From NCBI RefSeq assembly GCF_905397275.1, contig NZ_CAJPUY010000008.1:224492-288491 (forward strand): DNA of 64,000 nucleotides. The letters are read 5' to 3'. Made by a program: the position numbers and the translations under genes. Shown piece by piece: positions 1 through 8,922 of the stretch. Within the stretch, counting starts at the first letter, position 1. The number at the start of each line of letters is the position of its first letter. Source of the stretch: Cupriavidus yeoncheonensis. Its GTDB lineage: Bacteria > Pseudomonadota > Gammaproteobacteria > Burkholderiales > Burkholderiaceae. A model generated the notes under the pieces. It was not told where the DNA came from. It did no database searches and saw only the letters and a list, made by a program, of their open reading frames with translations.

Positions 1-1
1 C

Positions 2-1189
2 TCTCCCACCGCTGCGCCGCTCGACGGCGTTACCGTCCTCGCACTCGAACACGCCGTGGCCGCGCCGTTCGCCAGCCGCCAGCTGGCCGACCTCGGCGCG
101 CGCGTCATCAAGATCGAACGCCCGGGCGTCGGCGACTTCGCGCGCGGGTATGACCAGACCGTGCACGGCATGTCGTCGTTCTTCGTCTGGGCCAACCGCG
201 GCAAGGAAAGCCTGACGCTGGACCTGAAACATCCGCGCGCCGCGGAGATCGTGCGGCAACTCCTGGGGCAGGCCGATGTCCTCATCCAGAACCTCGCGCC
301 CGGCGCAACCCGGCGCATGGGGCTGGATTTCGACGCGCTGCATGCCGACTTTCCCGGCCTCATCGTGTGCGATATCTCGGGCTACGGCGACCAGGGCCCG
401 TACCGCGACAAGAAGGCCTACGACCTGCTGATCCAGGCGGCAGCGGGGCTGATCTCCGTGACGGGCACCGAGGCGGAGCCGTCGCGCGCGGGCATCTCGA
501 TTGCCGATATCGCGGCCGGCATGTATGCGTACTCGGGCATCCTCTCGGCGTTGCTGGCGCGCGCGCGTACCGGCAAGGGCCAGCGCGTGGAGATCACCAT
601 GCTCGAAGCCCTGGGCGAATGGATGTCATACCCGCTGAACTTCGCGCACTATGGCGGCACCCCGCCGGCGCGCACCGGCCTGGCCCACCCCGCCATCGCG
701 CCCTACGGCCAGTATCGGACCGGGGACGGCGGCAGCGTGATCTTCGGCCTGCAGAACGACCGCGAGTGGCAATGCTTCTGCCGCGAGGTGCTCGGCAACG
801 CGGCGCTCGCCGCGGACGAACGCTTCGCGACCAACCTGCAGCGCGTGGCCAACCGCGACGCGCTCGATGCGGAGATCGGCGCGTACCTTGCGCACATGAC
901 GCGCGACCAGCTGATTGAACGTCTGGACCGGGGCGGAATTGCCAATGCGCCGTTGAACGATATGCACGAGGTCTGGGCGCATCCGCAGTTTGCCGCGCGA
1001 GACCGCTGGCGCGAGGTCGCCACGCCAGCCGGGCCGGTGCAGGCGCTGCTGCCGCCCGCCACGCTGTCCCGCGCACCGGCCTGCATGGGCAGCGTGCCTG
1101 CGCTCGGCGAGCACTCGGCGCAGATCCTCGGTGCGCTGGGAGTCAGCGACGCGCAGATGGATGCGCTGCGCGCGGAACGCGCGATCTGA
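2..1189 (+). CDS. CaiB/BaiF family CoA-transferase (class III), 5' end outside window
   Basis: Class III CoA-transferases move CoA between carboxylic acids through an aspartyl-CoA intermediate. The frame is open to the left edge and reads APLDGVTVLALEHAVAAPF before the first possible internal start (GTG at 56), which is the usual N-terminus of this family, so the true start lies only a few codons outside. The segments LADLGARVIKIE, RGKESLTLDLK and the YD residues of DKKAYDLLIQA (the region of the catalytic aspartate) are conserved. About 395 residues are visible against a usual length near 400. The substrate cannot be told from sequence, and no partner gene is visible downstream. Confidence 0.9.
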   Translation, partial: SPTAAPLDGVTVLALEHAVAAPFASRQLADLGARVIKIERPGVGDFARGYDQTVHGMSSFFVWANRGKESLTLDLKHPRAAEIVRQLLGQADVLIQNLAPGATRRMGLDFDALHADFPGLIVCDISGYGDQGPYRDKKAYDLLIQAAAGLISVTGTEAEPSRAGISIADIAAGMYAYSGILSALLARARTGKGQRVEITMLEALGEWMSYPLNFAHYGGTPPARTGLAHPAIAPYGQYRTGDGGSVIFGLQNDREWQCFCREVLGNAALAADERFATNLQRVANRDALDAEIGAYLAHMTRDQLIERLDRGGIANAPLNDMHEVWAHPQFAARDRWREVATPAGPVQALLPPATLSRAPACMGSVPALGEHSAQILGALGVSDAQMDALRAERAI

Positions 1190-1288
1190 ACCGGCAGCGT
1201 GTCAGCGGGCGGCTGACGTCAATACGAACGGCCCGCCGCAACGATCGCTGCCGCAGGAAAACCATGCCAGCCACCCGCCCTATGCCGC

Positions 1289-1510
1289 CTACTTCGAACC
1301 CCCGAAGCTGGCGAAAACACGCGCCTGCACGGCATCCATGATCTGCAGGACATCCGCATCGGCCGGACCACTCGCCGCCACGCCCGTCGCGTGTTTGGGC
1401 TTCGCACCCAGGGGATAGAACACAAAGGCGGCGTCGCTGCTGCCGGCCAGCTCCTTCTTCAGTTGCCGGTTGAGCGCCTTCAGGTACTGCTTCTTGATCG
1501 TCTTCGACAT
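1289..1510 (-). CDS. small conserved-looking hypothetical protein (73 aa)
   Basis: A 73-residue frame with a strongly basic N-terminus (MSKTIKKQYLKALNRQLKKEL), an aromatic stretch AAFVFYPLG and a predicted C-terminal helix. I do not recognise a named family. The amino-acid composition is balanced, unlike the Arg/Pro/Ala-rich shadow frames around it, and AGGG and GGAG lie shortly upstream of the ATG, which supports a real gene. There is no signal peptide or membrane segment. It stands alone, convergent with the CoA-transferase gene. Confidence 0.5.
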   Translation of the reverse strand: MSKTIKKQYLKALNRQLKKELAGSSDAAFVFYPLGAKPKHATGVAASGPADADVLQIMDAVQARVFASFGGSK

Positions 1511-1560
1511 GAATGCCCTGGCTCCGTTGGCGGTGCTGTTCCCGATGTCAGGCTGCCATG

Positions 1561-1791
1561 CTAGATGGAAGCGTGACCCGGCCGGTCATGGGAATCCGCT
1601 GTCCGCGACGCATGCATCTCCTTCCGGCGCAATACCGCCATGACTCGCTTCTCGGTCAGGACCGGAAGATAGTCAGTGAATTTGGCATCGGCCCTCAGTG
1701 CATCCCAGACGTTCCAGAATTCCCATTGCACCACTTCCCTGGGCACATTGAGTGTGCTCGCAATGCGTTCGATGGCCCTGCTGCCTGACAA
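1561..1791 (-). CDS. DUF3562-like small protein, possibly 5'-disrupted
   Basis: The C-terminal 70 residues (AIERIASTLNVPREVVQWEF, then LRADAKFTDYLPVLTEKRV) have the pattern of DUF3562 proteins, small helical proteins of unknown function common in Burkholderiales. No ATG lies near in this frame; the nearest plausible start is TTG at 1791. A more natural start, ATG at 1856 opening MPDPYARLGADPVPKAAIL, lies in a different frame that runs into this one around 1780-1795. The gene may therefore carry a frameshift, or use the TTG. Family assignment is from pattern memory. Confidence 0.45.
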   Translation of the reverse strand: MSGSRAIERIASTLNVPREVVQWEFWNVWDALRADAKFTDYLPVLTEKRVMAVLRRKEMHASRTADSHDRPGHASI

Positions 1792-2255
1792 CGGGCGCGC
1801 AGAATCGCCGCCTTCGGGACTGGATCCGCTCCGAGGCGCGCATACGGGTCGGGCATCGTGAAAGTGATGCACAAATAACCCCAGAGAATGTAGCGACCAT
1901 GGTGAGTGTAGACGCTGCGGCGCCGGCATGGCACGGTTCCCGGTCGCAGGCGAAGCGCACCTGCGTGCAACCGTACCCATAAAGAAATAGAGGCTGTCCT
2001 CAAGGACAGCCTCTAATACCCCCGCGACTTGAAAGCCCCTCGCCGTCTTCCGCGAGTTCTTGGGACTCGCATGAAGCCATTGTCGGCGGAGGCAGTATCG
2101 GAAACGCGGCGCATTCTTCACAACATCTGAGCGCGCCTGTCCAAACACGGCGCGAAGTATCGGGCCTGGATGTGACAGCAGCGTGTCAATGCCGCGCAGG
2201 CCGCACGCCGCATGTACCAGACTGGCGGCCGTGTCGACCGCTTTCGCGCATCGGT
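1792..2255. other. non-coding stretch between DUF3562-like gene and ppk
   Basis: Frames crossing this stretch have shadow-like composition. The only clear structure is the perfect hairpin at 1988-2015. The stretch from 2016 to the ppk stop codon shows nothing else I can name. Confidence 0.5.
1988..2015 (-). terminator. perfect 12-bp hairpin, terminator-like on the minus strand
   Basis: TAGAGGCTGTCC and its exact complement GGACAGCCTCTA flank a 4-nt loop TCAA. Read on the minus strand the stem is followed by a T-rich run (TTTCTTT), as in an intrinsic terminator. It lies about 240 bp downstream of the ppk stop codon and could end that transcript. Confidence 0.55.
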
Positions 2256-4391
2256 TCAGGTCAGGCTTGCCAGCAACATGCTCTGCGCAGACTCCCCCTG
2301 ACGGGAGCGCCTGCGCCGGTAGCTTCCTGTCGGCTCCATTTCCCAGGCATCGCGCTTGTCGTTCAGATAGGGTTTCAGGCCTTCGCCGATCACGCGTTTT
2401 TTCAGGCGCGGATCCAGGACCGGAAAACAGACTTCGATGCGCCGGAACAGGTTGCGACCCATCCAGTCCGCACTGGATAGCATCACGTCCTCGGCCTTGT
2501 CGTTGTAGAAGTAGAAAATCCGGGAATGCTCGAGGAAGCGGCCGATGACGGAGCGCACCGTAATGTTGTCGGACAGCCCCGCCACGCCCGGCCGCAAGGC
2601 ACAGGCCCCACGCACGATCAGGTCGACGCGCACGCCTTCGCGCGAAGCTTCATAGAGCGCCTGGATCAGGCCCGGCTCGAGCAGCGCATTCATCTTGGCG
2701 ATGATCCAGCCCTTGCGCCCTGCCTTGGCGTGCTCGGCTTCGCGCCGGATGGCCTGCAGCAGCGACTTGTGCATGGTGAACGGCGACTGCCAGACATGGG
2801 CCGTCTTGCTGATCTGCCCCAGGCCGGTCAGTTGCGCGAAGACGTTCGCGATGTCCTGGGTGATCTCCGGATTGCAGGTCATCAGCCCGAAATCCGTATA
2901 GAAGCGCGTGGTCTGGCTGTGATAGTTGCCGGTGCCGAGATGCGCATAGTGCCGCAGGCGGCCGCTCTCGCGCCGCACGACCAGCACCATCTTGGCGTGC
3001 GCCTTGTAGCCCACCACGCCATAGACAACATGGGCCCCGGCCTCTTCCAGCTGCGCCGCCCAGCCGATATTGGCTTCTTCATCAAACCGCGCCAGCAGCT
3101 CCACGACCGCGGTGACTTCCTTGCCTTTGCGCGCCGCTTCGGTCAGCGCTGACAGCAGCACCGAATCGTGCCCCGCCCGGTAGACGGTCTGGCGGATTGC
3201 CACGACATCCGGATCCTGCGCAGCCTGCCGGACAAAGTCCACCACGGGGGCAAACGACTGGAACGGGTGATGCAACAGGATGTCGCCGTCGCCGATGGCA
3301 CGGAACATGTCGGATTGCTGCTGTAGGCACTTGGGCAAGCCGGGGCGGAAAGGCGGGTACTTGAGATCGGGCCGGTCGACCTGCTCGGGCACCTGCAGCA
3401 TCCGCACCAGGTTGACGGGCCCGTTGACCGAGAACACCTCCGTCGCGGACAAGCCGAACTGCTGCTGCAGGAACAGGGTCACGGCAGGCGGGCAGTTGTC
3501 CGCCACCTCCAGCCGCAAGGCATCGCCAAAATGCCGCTGCGGTAGTTCGCCCTGCAGGGCTTCGCGCAGGTTCTTGATTTCTTCCTCGTCCACGAACAGT
3601 TCGCTGTTGCGCGTCACGCGGAACTGGTAGCAGCCACGCACGGTCATGCCGTTGAACAACTCGCACACGTGCGCATGCAGGATGGATGACAGGAAGACAA
3701 AACCGTGCCGGCAGCCCGCCACCTCCGGCGGCAAGGCAATGACGCGCGGCAAGGCGCGAGGCGCCTGGACGATGGCGTTGCCCGAGCGGCGGCCGAATGC
3801 GTCCTTGCCTTCGAGCTCCACGGCAAAATTCAGGCTCTTGTTGAGCACGCGCGGGAACGGGTGCGCCGGATCCAGCCCGATCGGCGTCAACACGGGCATC
3901 AGCTCATTGAAGAAATACTCGCGGATCCATTCCGCCTGCGCCGCGTTCCAGGACGGCCGCCGCAGGAAGCAGACCTGCTCGGCGGCGAGCGCGGGAATCA
4001 GGACGTCATTGAACATCTGGTACTGCAGCGCGACCAGTTCGCGGACCCTGGCGTTCACCAGGTCGTAGAGCGTCTGCGGGGAAAGGCCATCCGGTCCGCT
4101 GACCGGCGACTGGACCAGGCATTGCTCCTTCAGGCCCGCCACGCGGATCTCGTAGAACTCGTCCAGGTTGCTGCTGAAGATGCACAGGAAACGCAGGCGT
4201 TCCAGCAACGGCGTGTCGGGGTCGGCGGCCTGCATCAGCACGCGCCGGTTGAACTCGAGCTGGCTCAGCTCGCGATTGACGAACAAGGCGTTGCCGTTCG
4301 GTGATGCGGACAACGACTCCGGCGCCTGCGGCGCTTCGGCTTCAGACAATAGGGACAGCGTGCTCCGTGATGAAATCGAGTCGTCTTCCAT
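2256..4391 (-). CDS. ppk: polyphosphate kinase 1
   Basis: Makes inorganic polyphosphate reversibly from ATP at the membrane periphery. The N-terminal segment FVNRELSQLEFNRRVL and SNLDEFYEIRVAGLKEQ are signatures of the family. The catalytic C-terminal half carries the phospholipase-D-like motifs, with the autophosphorylated histidine in GYKAHAKMVLV and the second catalytic histidine in RHYAHLGTGNYH. About 711 residues, slightly above the usual 690 because of an acidic, Ser-rich N-terminal leader. ATG at 4391 (MEDDSIS) is preferred over the upstream in-frame GTG at 4421, which has no ribosome site. The gene stands alone; no ppx is adjacent. Confidence 0.97.
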   Translation of the reverse strand: MEDDSISSRSTLSLLSEAEAPQAPESLSASPNGNALFVNRELSQLEFNRRVLMQAADPDTPLLERLRFLCIFSSNLDEFYEIRVAGLKEQCLVQSPVSGPDGLSPQTLYDLVNARVRELVALQYQMFNDVLIPALAAEQVCFLRRPSWNAAQAEWIREYFFNELMPVLTPIGLDPAHPFPRVLNKSLNFAVELEGKDAFGRRSGNAIVQAPRALPRVIALPPEVAGCRHGFVFLSSILHAHVCELFNGMTVRGCYQFRVTRNSELFVDEEEIKNLREALQGELPQRHFGDALRLEVADNCPPAVTLFLQQQFGLSATEVFSVNGPVNLVRMLQVPEQVDRPDLKYPPFRPGLPKCLQQQSDMFRAIGDGDILLHHPFQSFAPVVDFVRQAAQDPDVVAIRQTVYRAGHDSVLLSALTEAARKGKEVTAVVELLARFDEEANIGWAAQLEEAGAHVVYGVVGYKAHAKMVLVVRRESGRLRHYAHLGTGNYHSQTTRFYTDFGLMTCNPEITQDIANVFAQLTGLGQISKTAHVWQSPFTMHKSLLQAIRREAEHAKAGRKGWIIAKMNALLEPGLIQALYEASREGVRVDLIVRGACALRPGVAGLSDNITVRSVIGRFLEHSRIFYFYNDKAEDVMLSSADWMGRNLFRRIEVCFPVLDPRLKKRVIGEGLKPYLNDKRDAWEMEPTGSYRRRRSRQGESAQSMLLASLT

Positions 4392-4714
4392 TTGGCATCC
4401 GATCAGAAGTTTCGGCCGCACGCACGCCGTCCGCTGCTGGCTCTGGTACTAGGTTCGTCAAAAACTCTCACTCCACACGTGAGCGCCTGCCGGCGCGAGC
4501 CTGCCTGCAAATTCTAGTCCACCGTGCCTGAGAAATCGCATTCCCCTGCAGTCCCCGCAGTCTGCCAAATTATTCAAATATTTTGATTGACTGATTTCAT
4601 TGCCCACCACCAATGACGGCATCAGCCCGCCTATTCTTCCATCAGTACTGGGAGGCAATGAATTCAATCAATTTCATGTAATCCCTGCGACCCCTATCTA
4701 CTTTGGAGCATGCC
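4392..4714. promoter_or_regulatory. divergent intergenic region between ppk and the DoxX gene
   Basis: About 320 bp without a gene. The part from 4565 to 4690 is AT-rich compared with the surroundings and should hold the promoter of the DoxX gene. GGAG at 4705-4708 is its ribosome site. I could not identify a convincing Pho box or other operator. Confidence 0.45.
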
Positions 4715-5119
4715 ATGACCCCCAGCATTTCCCGACTGTACCCCGCCGGCCGCGCCCTGCTCGGCGTCCTTTTCCTGATTTCCGGGATCCTCAAGATTGG
4801 TGGCTTCGCCGGCACTGCGGCCTGGATGGCGAGTGCCGGACTGCCGTTGGCCAGCGTCCTGCTCGTGCTGACCATCGTGATCGAGATCGGCGGCGGCCTG
4901 ACCCTCATCACCGGCTGGAACGCCCGGTGGGGTGCACTGGCGCTGGCGGTGTTCCTGGTGCCGGTGAGCCTGGTCTTCCACGGCTTCTGGAGCGCGGATG
5001 CCGCAACGTTCCAGAATCAGCTCAACCACTTCCTGAAGAACATCTCGATCCTGGGCGGCATGCTGGTGGTGTTTGCGCTGGAGTCGGAGATTCGGGCAAG
5101 CCAGGCCAAGGCGCGGTAA
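4715..5119 (+). CDS. DoxX family membrane protein
   Basis: A 134-residue four-helix membrane protein. The N-terminal helix RALLGVLFLISGILKIGGF with its G-K at the end is the DoxX hallmark, followed by three more hydrophobic segments (ASVLLVLTIVIEIGGGLTLI, GALALAVFLVPVSLVFHGFW, LGGMLVVFALE). DoxX proteins are inner-membrane proteins linked to redox or thiol stress in various bacteria, but the exact role here is unknown. ATG at 4715 is chosen over TTG at 4703 because GGAG lies 6 nt before it. Followed by a strong terminator. Confidence 0.9.
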   Translation: MTPSISRLYPAGRALLGVLFLISGILKIGGFAGTAAWMASAGLPLASVLLVLTIVIEIGGGLTLITGWNARWGALALAVFLVPVSLVFHGFWSADAATFQNQLNHFLKNISILGGMLVVFALESEIRASQAKAR

Positions 5120-5146
5120 GCGCATGGCGGCGGCCCGGCGCGCAGA

Positions 5147-5186
5147 AGAAAAAAGCCCGCGCTCCATGATGGAGCGCGGGCTTTTT
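5147..5186. terminator. bidirectional intrinsic terminator
   Basis: A perfect 12-bp GC-rich stem (5155-5166 with 5170-5181, 3-nt loop) is flanked by an A run on the left and a T run on the right. It can end both the DoxX transcript and the convergent oxidoreductase transcript. Confidence 0.9.
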
Positions 5187-5244
5187 CATGCACCGAGGCG
5201 GCCTTGCCTTTCCATCTGCCCGACAATGCCGCGGCGGGCTTCCG

Positions 5245-8200
5245 TCACGCTGCCCGACGTGCGCCTTCGCGATACTGCCCAAGCAGCGCCTCGCGACGGG
5301 CAGCCACTGCTTGCATATTGCCTTCCTTCACATGGCCGAAGCCGCGGATATCGTCGGGCAACGTCGCCAGCGCGATCGCGGTGTCAAGCCGGTCGTGGCT
5401 CAGCGACTGCGCGAACTCGCCGACCATCGCCAGGTAATCGGCGATCAGCTGCCGTTCGGCGCGGCGCTCGGCCGTGCGGCCGAACACGTCGAGCGCGGTG
5501 CCGCGCAGCCCCTTCAGCCGGGCCAGCAGGCGGAACGCCGACAGGGTGCGCGGGCCGAAGCGGCGCTTGAGCAGGCGACCCTTGTCGTCGCTCTTGGCCA
5601 GCAGCGGCGGCGCGAGCCAGAAGTTGAGCTGGTAGTCGCGGCCGGGCTCGCCTTCGAACTGCGCGCGCAGCTTGTCGAGGAAGGCGGGATCGGCGTAGAG
5701 ACGGGCGACTTCGTACTCGTCCTTGTATGCCATGAGCTTGGCGAGGTTGCGCGCCACGGCCTCGGTCAGCGCCAGCTTGCGGCCGGCGCCGAGCTTCTGC
5801 TCCGCAGTGCGGATGCGTTCGACTGCGTCGCGGTAGCGGCCGGCATAGGCGGCGTTCTGGTAATCAGTCAGCATGGCTTCACCCTGGCGGATCAGGTTGT
5901 CGAGCGTCTGCGGCATGGCGACCACCTGCTCGCGCGGCGCGGACGGCAGCATTGCCCTGACGGCCGCTTCGCCATGATGGGCGAGATAGCGGCCCCATTC
6001 GAACGCGAGGCGGTTCTTTTCCACAGACACGCCGTTGAGTTCGATCGCGCGCAGCAGGCTGTCGCGCAGCAGCGGAACCCAGCCCTTCTGCCAGGCAAAG
6101 CCAAGCAGCAGCGGGTTGGAGTAAATCGCATCGGCCAGCAGCGTGACGGCCCAGGCGCTGGCATCGACGAAGGCGCAGGCATCGCCCGCGCTGGCGCGCA
6201 GGTCCTGTTCCGCGCTGGCGCCCGGGAACTTCCACTTCGGGTTCTTGATGAAGTCGGCGGTCGGCGTGTTGGCGCTGTTGACGACGGCCGCGGTCACGCC
6301 GTGGCGGACCTTGGACAGCACTTCCGCCGATGCCGAGACGATCGCGTCGCCGCCAATCACGAGCCGCGCGTCGCCGGTGGCGATGCGCGTCGCATGCAGC
6401 GCGGCCGGGCTCGGGGCGATCTGCACGTGGCTGATCACCGCTCCGCCCTTCTGCGCCAGGCCCGCCATGTCCAGCACCGTCACGCCCTTGCGTTCGAGAT
6501 GCGCGGCCATGCCGAGCAGGCCGCCAATGGTGACCACACCGGTGCCGCCCACGCCGGTCACCAGCACGCCATAGGGTCGCTCCAGCGCCGGCAGCACGGG
6601 CAGCGGCAGCGCGTCGAAATCAGCGCCCGTGCCCTTGCCGCCCGCGGCGCCCGGCTTGCGCACCTGCGCACCCTCGGCCGTGACAAAGCTCGGGCAGAAG
6701 CCGTTGACGCACGAGAAGTCCTTGTTGCAGGAGGACTGGTTGATCCTGCGCTTGGTGCCCAGGTCGGTTTCCAGCGGTTCGACGGACAGGCAGTTCGACT
6801 TGGCCGAGCAATCGCCGCAGCCTTCGCAGACCGCGTCGTTGATGAACGCGCGCCGGGCCGGGTCCGGATAGGTGCCGCGCTTGCGGCGGCGGCGCTTTTC
6901 CGTGGCGCAGGTCTGGTCGTAGATCAGGACCGTGACGCCCGCGGTGTCGCGCAGATCGACCTGGACCTGATCGAGCTGGTCCCGGTGGAACACCGTCACG
7001 CCGGCCGGCAGCATGCCGCCATTGCCGTACTTCTCGGGCTCGTCGGTGACGACCACGAGCTTCTTCGCACCTTCGGCCAGGACCTGGTGGGCGATCTGCG
7101 GCACGGTCAGCACGCCGTCGATCGGCTGCCCGCCGGTCATCGCGACGGCGTCGTTGAACAGGATCTTGTAGGTGATATTGGCGCTGGCGGCAATCGACGC
7201 GCGAATGGCGAGCAGGCCCGAGTGGAAGTACGTGCCGTCGCCAAGGTTGGCGAACACGTGCTTGTCGTTCGTGAAGTGCATCTGGCCCGTCCACGCCACG
7301 CCTTCGCCGCCCATCTGGCTGAAGGTGTCGGTATTGCGGTCCATCCACAGCGTCATGTAGTGGCAGCCGATGCCAGCCAGCGCGCGCGAGCCTTCGGGCA
7401 CGCGCGTGGAAGTGTTATGCGGGCAGCCCGAGCAGAACCACGGCTTGCGCTCGACGGCGAGCCGCGGCTGGGCGGCCTCGCGCTCCTTGGCCTCGATCAG
7501 CGCCACGCGCGCCGCGATGCGCGCGCGCACCTCTTCGGGCAGATCGAAGCGCTCCAGGCGCCGGGCGATGGCCTTGGCGATCAGCGCCGGCGACAGTTCA
7601 TAGTGCGCGGGCAGCAGCCAGTTGCCGCGCGGCACCGACCACTCGCCGCCGTCGTTGCCGCGCTGGTCGAACTTGCCATAGACCTTTGGCCGCACGTCCT
7701 CGCGCCAGTTGTACAACTCTTCCTTGAGCGCGTATTCGAGGATCTGGCGCTTCTCTTCGACCACCAGGATCTCTTCGAGGCCGGTTGCGAACTCGCGCGC
7801 GCCGTGCGCCTCCAGCGGCCACACGCAGCCGACCTTGTAGACGCGGATGCCGATGCGCTGGCAGGTGTCGTCGTCGAGGCCGAGGTCGGCCAGCGCCTGG
7901 CGCACGTCCAGGTAGGCCTTGCCGGCGGTCATGATGCCGAAGCGCGCGTTGGGCGAATCCAGCACGACGCGGTTGAGCCGGTTGGCCCGCACATAGGCCA
8001 GCGCGGCATACCACTTGTGGTCGAGCAGGCGGGCTTCCTGCTGCAGCGGCGTATCGGGCCAGCGGATATTGAGGCCGCCCTCGGGCATCGCGAAATCGTC
8101 CGGCAGGACGATCTGCACGCGCTCGGGGTCGATATCGACCGAGGCCGTGGATTCCACCACGTCCGTCACGCACTTCATCGACACCCACAGGCCCGAGTAA

Positions 8201-8802
8201 CGGCTCATGGCCCAGCCATGGAGCCCGTAGTCGAGGTATTCCTGCACGTTGGACGGGTACAGCACCGGAATGCCCGCGGACAGCAGCACGTGTTCCGACT
8301 GGTGCGCCACGGTGGACGACTTGGCCGCATGGTCGTCGCCGGCCAGCAGCAGCACGCCGCCATGACGCGACGAACCGGCCGAGTTGGCGTGCTTGAGCAC
8401 GTCCATGGAACGGTCCACGCCCGGCCCCTTGCCGTACCACATCGAGAACACGCCGTCACGCGTGGCGCCCGGGAACAGGTTGACCTGCTGGCTGCCCCAG
8501 ACCGCGGTAGCGGCCAGGTCTTCGTTGACCCCGGGCTGGAACACCACGTCGCTGGCGGCCAGGTGCGGCTTGGCCTTCCACAGCGCCTGGTCGACGCCGC
8601 CCAGCGGCGAGCCCCGGTAGCCAGAGATGAAGCCCGCCGTATTGAGGCCGGCGGCGCGGTCGCGCGCCTTCTGCAGCATGGGCAGGCGCACCAGCGCCTG
8701 GGTGCCGCTCAGGTAGACGCGGCCTTTTTCCAGGGTGTACTTGTCGTCCAGGCTGGCGTTGGCCAGGGCCTCACGCAAAGCTTGTGGCAGCGGGGCATTC
8801 AT
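5245..8802 (-). CDS. fused indolepyruvate:ferredoxin oxidoreductase (alpha-beta-gamma type)
   Basis: Oxidatively decarboxylates aryl or branched 2-oxoacids (indolepyruvate, phenylpyruvate) to acyl-CoA in the cytoplasm. All parts sit on one 1185-residue chain, as in the proteobacterial fused form. The N-terminal pyrimidine-type domain has GYRGSPLGGVD and FQPGVNEDLAATA. The TPP-binding domain has WFCSGCPHNTST, ANLGDGTYFHSG and ILFNDAVAMTGGQP. A ferredoxin-like cluster follows (CEGCGDCSAKSNC and CNKDFSCVNGFCP). The gamma domain has VTGVGGTGVVTIGG and MAGLAQKGGAVISHV. The C-terminal tail is the usual extra domain of this fusion. A divergent LysR gene probably controls it. Confidence 0.95.
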   Translation of the reverse strand: MNAPLPQALREALANASLDDKYTLEKGRVYLSGTQALVRLPMLQKARDRAAGLNTAGFISGYRGSPLGGVDQALWKAKPHLAASDVVFQPGVNEDLAATAVWGSQQVNLFPGATRDGVFSMWYGKGPGVDRSMDVLKHANSAGSSRHGGVLLLAGDDHAAKSSTVAHQSEHVLLSAGIPVLYPSNVQEYLDYGLHGWAMSRYSGLWVSMKCVTDVVESTASVDIDPERVQIVLPDDFAMPEGGLNIRWPDTPLQQEARLLDHKWYAALAYVRANRLNRVVLDSPNARFGIMTAGKAYLDVRQALADLGLDDDTCQRIGIRVYKVGCVWPLEAHGAREFATGLEEILVVEEKRQILEYALKEELYNWREDVRPKVYGKFDQRGNDGGEWSVPRGNWLLPAHYELSPALIAKAIARRLERFDLPEEVRARIAARVALIEAKEREAAQPRLAVERKPWFCSGCPHNTSTRVPEGSRALAGIGCHYMTLWMDRNTDTFSQMGGEGVAWTGQMHFTNDKHVFANLGDGTYFHSGLLAIRASIAASANITYKILFNDAVAMTGGQPIDGVLTVPQIAHQVLAEGAKKLVVVTDEPEKYGNGGMLPAGVTVFHRDQLDQVQVDLRDTAGVTVLIYDQTCATEKRRRRKRGTYPDPARRAFINDAVCEGCGDCSAKSNCLSVEPLETDLGTKRRINQSSCNKDFSCVNGFCPSFVTAEGAQVRKPGAAGGKGTGADFDALPLPVLPALERPYGVLVTGVGGTGVVTIGGLLGMAAHLERKGVTVLDMAGLAQKGGAVISHVQIAPSPAALHATRIATGDARLVIGGDAIVSASAEVLSKVRHGVTAAVVNSANTPTADFIKNPKWKFPGASAEQDLRASAGDACAFVDASAWAVTLLADAIYSNPLLLGFAWQKGWVPLLRDSLLRAIELNGVSVEKNRLAFEWGRYLAHHGEAAVRAMLPSAPREQVVAMPQTLDNLIRQGEAMLTDYQNAAYAGRYRDAVERIRTAEQKLGAGRKLALTEAVARNLAKLMAYKDEYEVARLYADPAFLDKLRAQFEGEPGRDYQLNFWLAPPLLAKSDDKGRLLKRRFGPRTLSAFRLLARLKGLRGTALDVFGRTAERRAERQLIADYLAMVGEFAQSLSHDRLDTAIALATLPDDIRGFGHVKEGNMQAVAARREALLGQYREGARRAA

Positions 8803-8922
8803 GGGTGTCTCTCTCCGGGGGATGTCGAAGTTATTCGAGGGAGTGTAGGAAGCGCCATCGCTATCGTAAAATCATGAAATCCGAGAGCTGATATCCGATA
8901 AACGAATACCGGGAGGACGACC

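Noticed and set aside
5188..8877. Plus-strand open frame of 1229 codons
   Set aside because: It is the exact antisense of the indolepyruvate oxidoreductase. Its His/Arg/Gly/Ala-rich composition lacks any domain; high GC at third positions keeps the opposite frame open.
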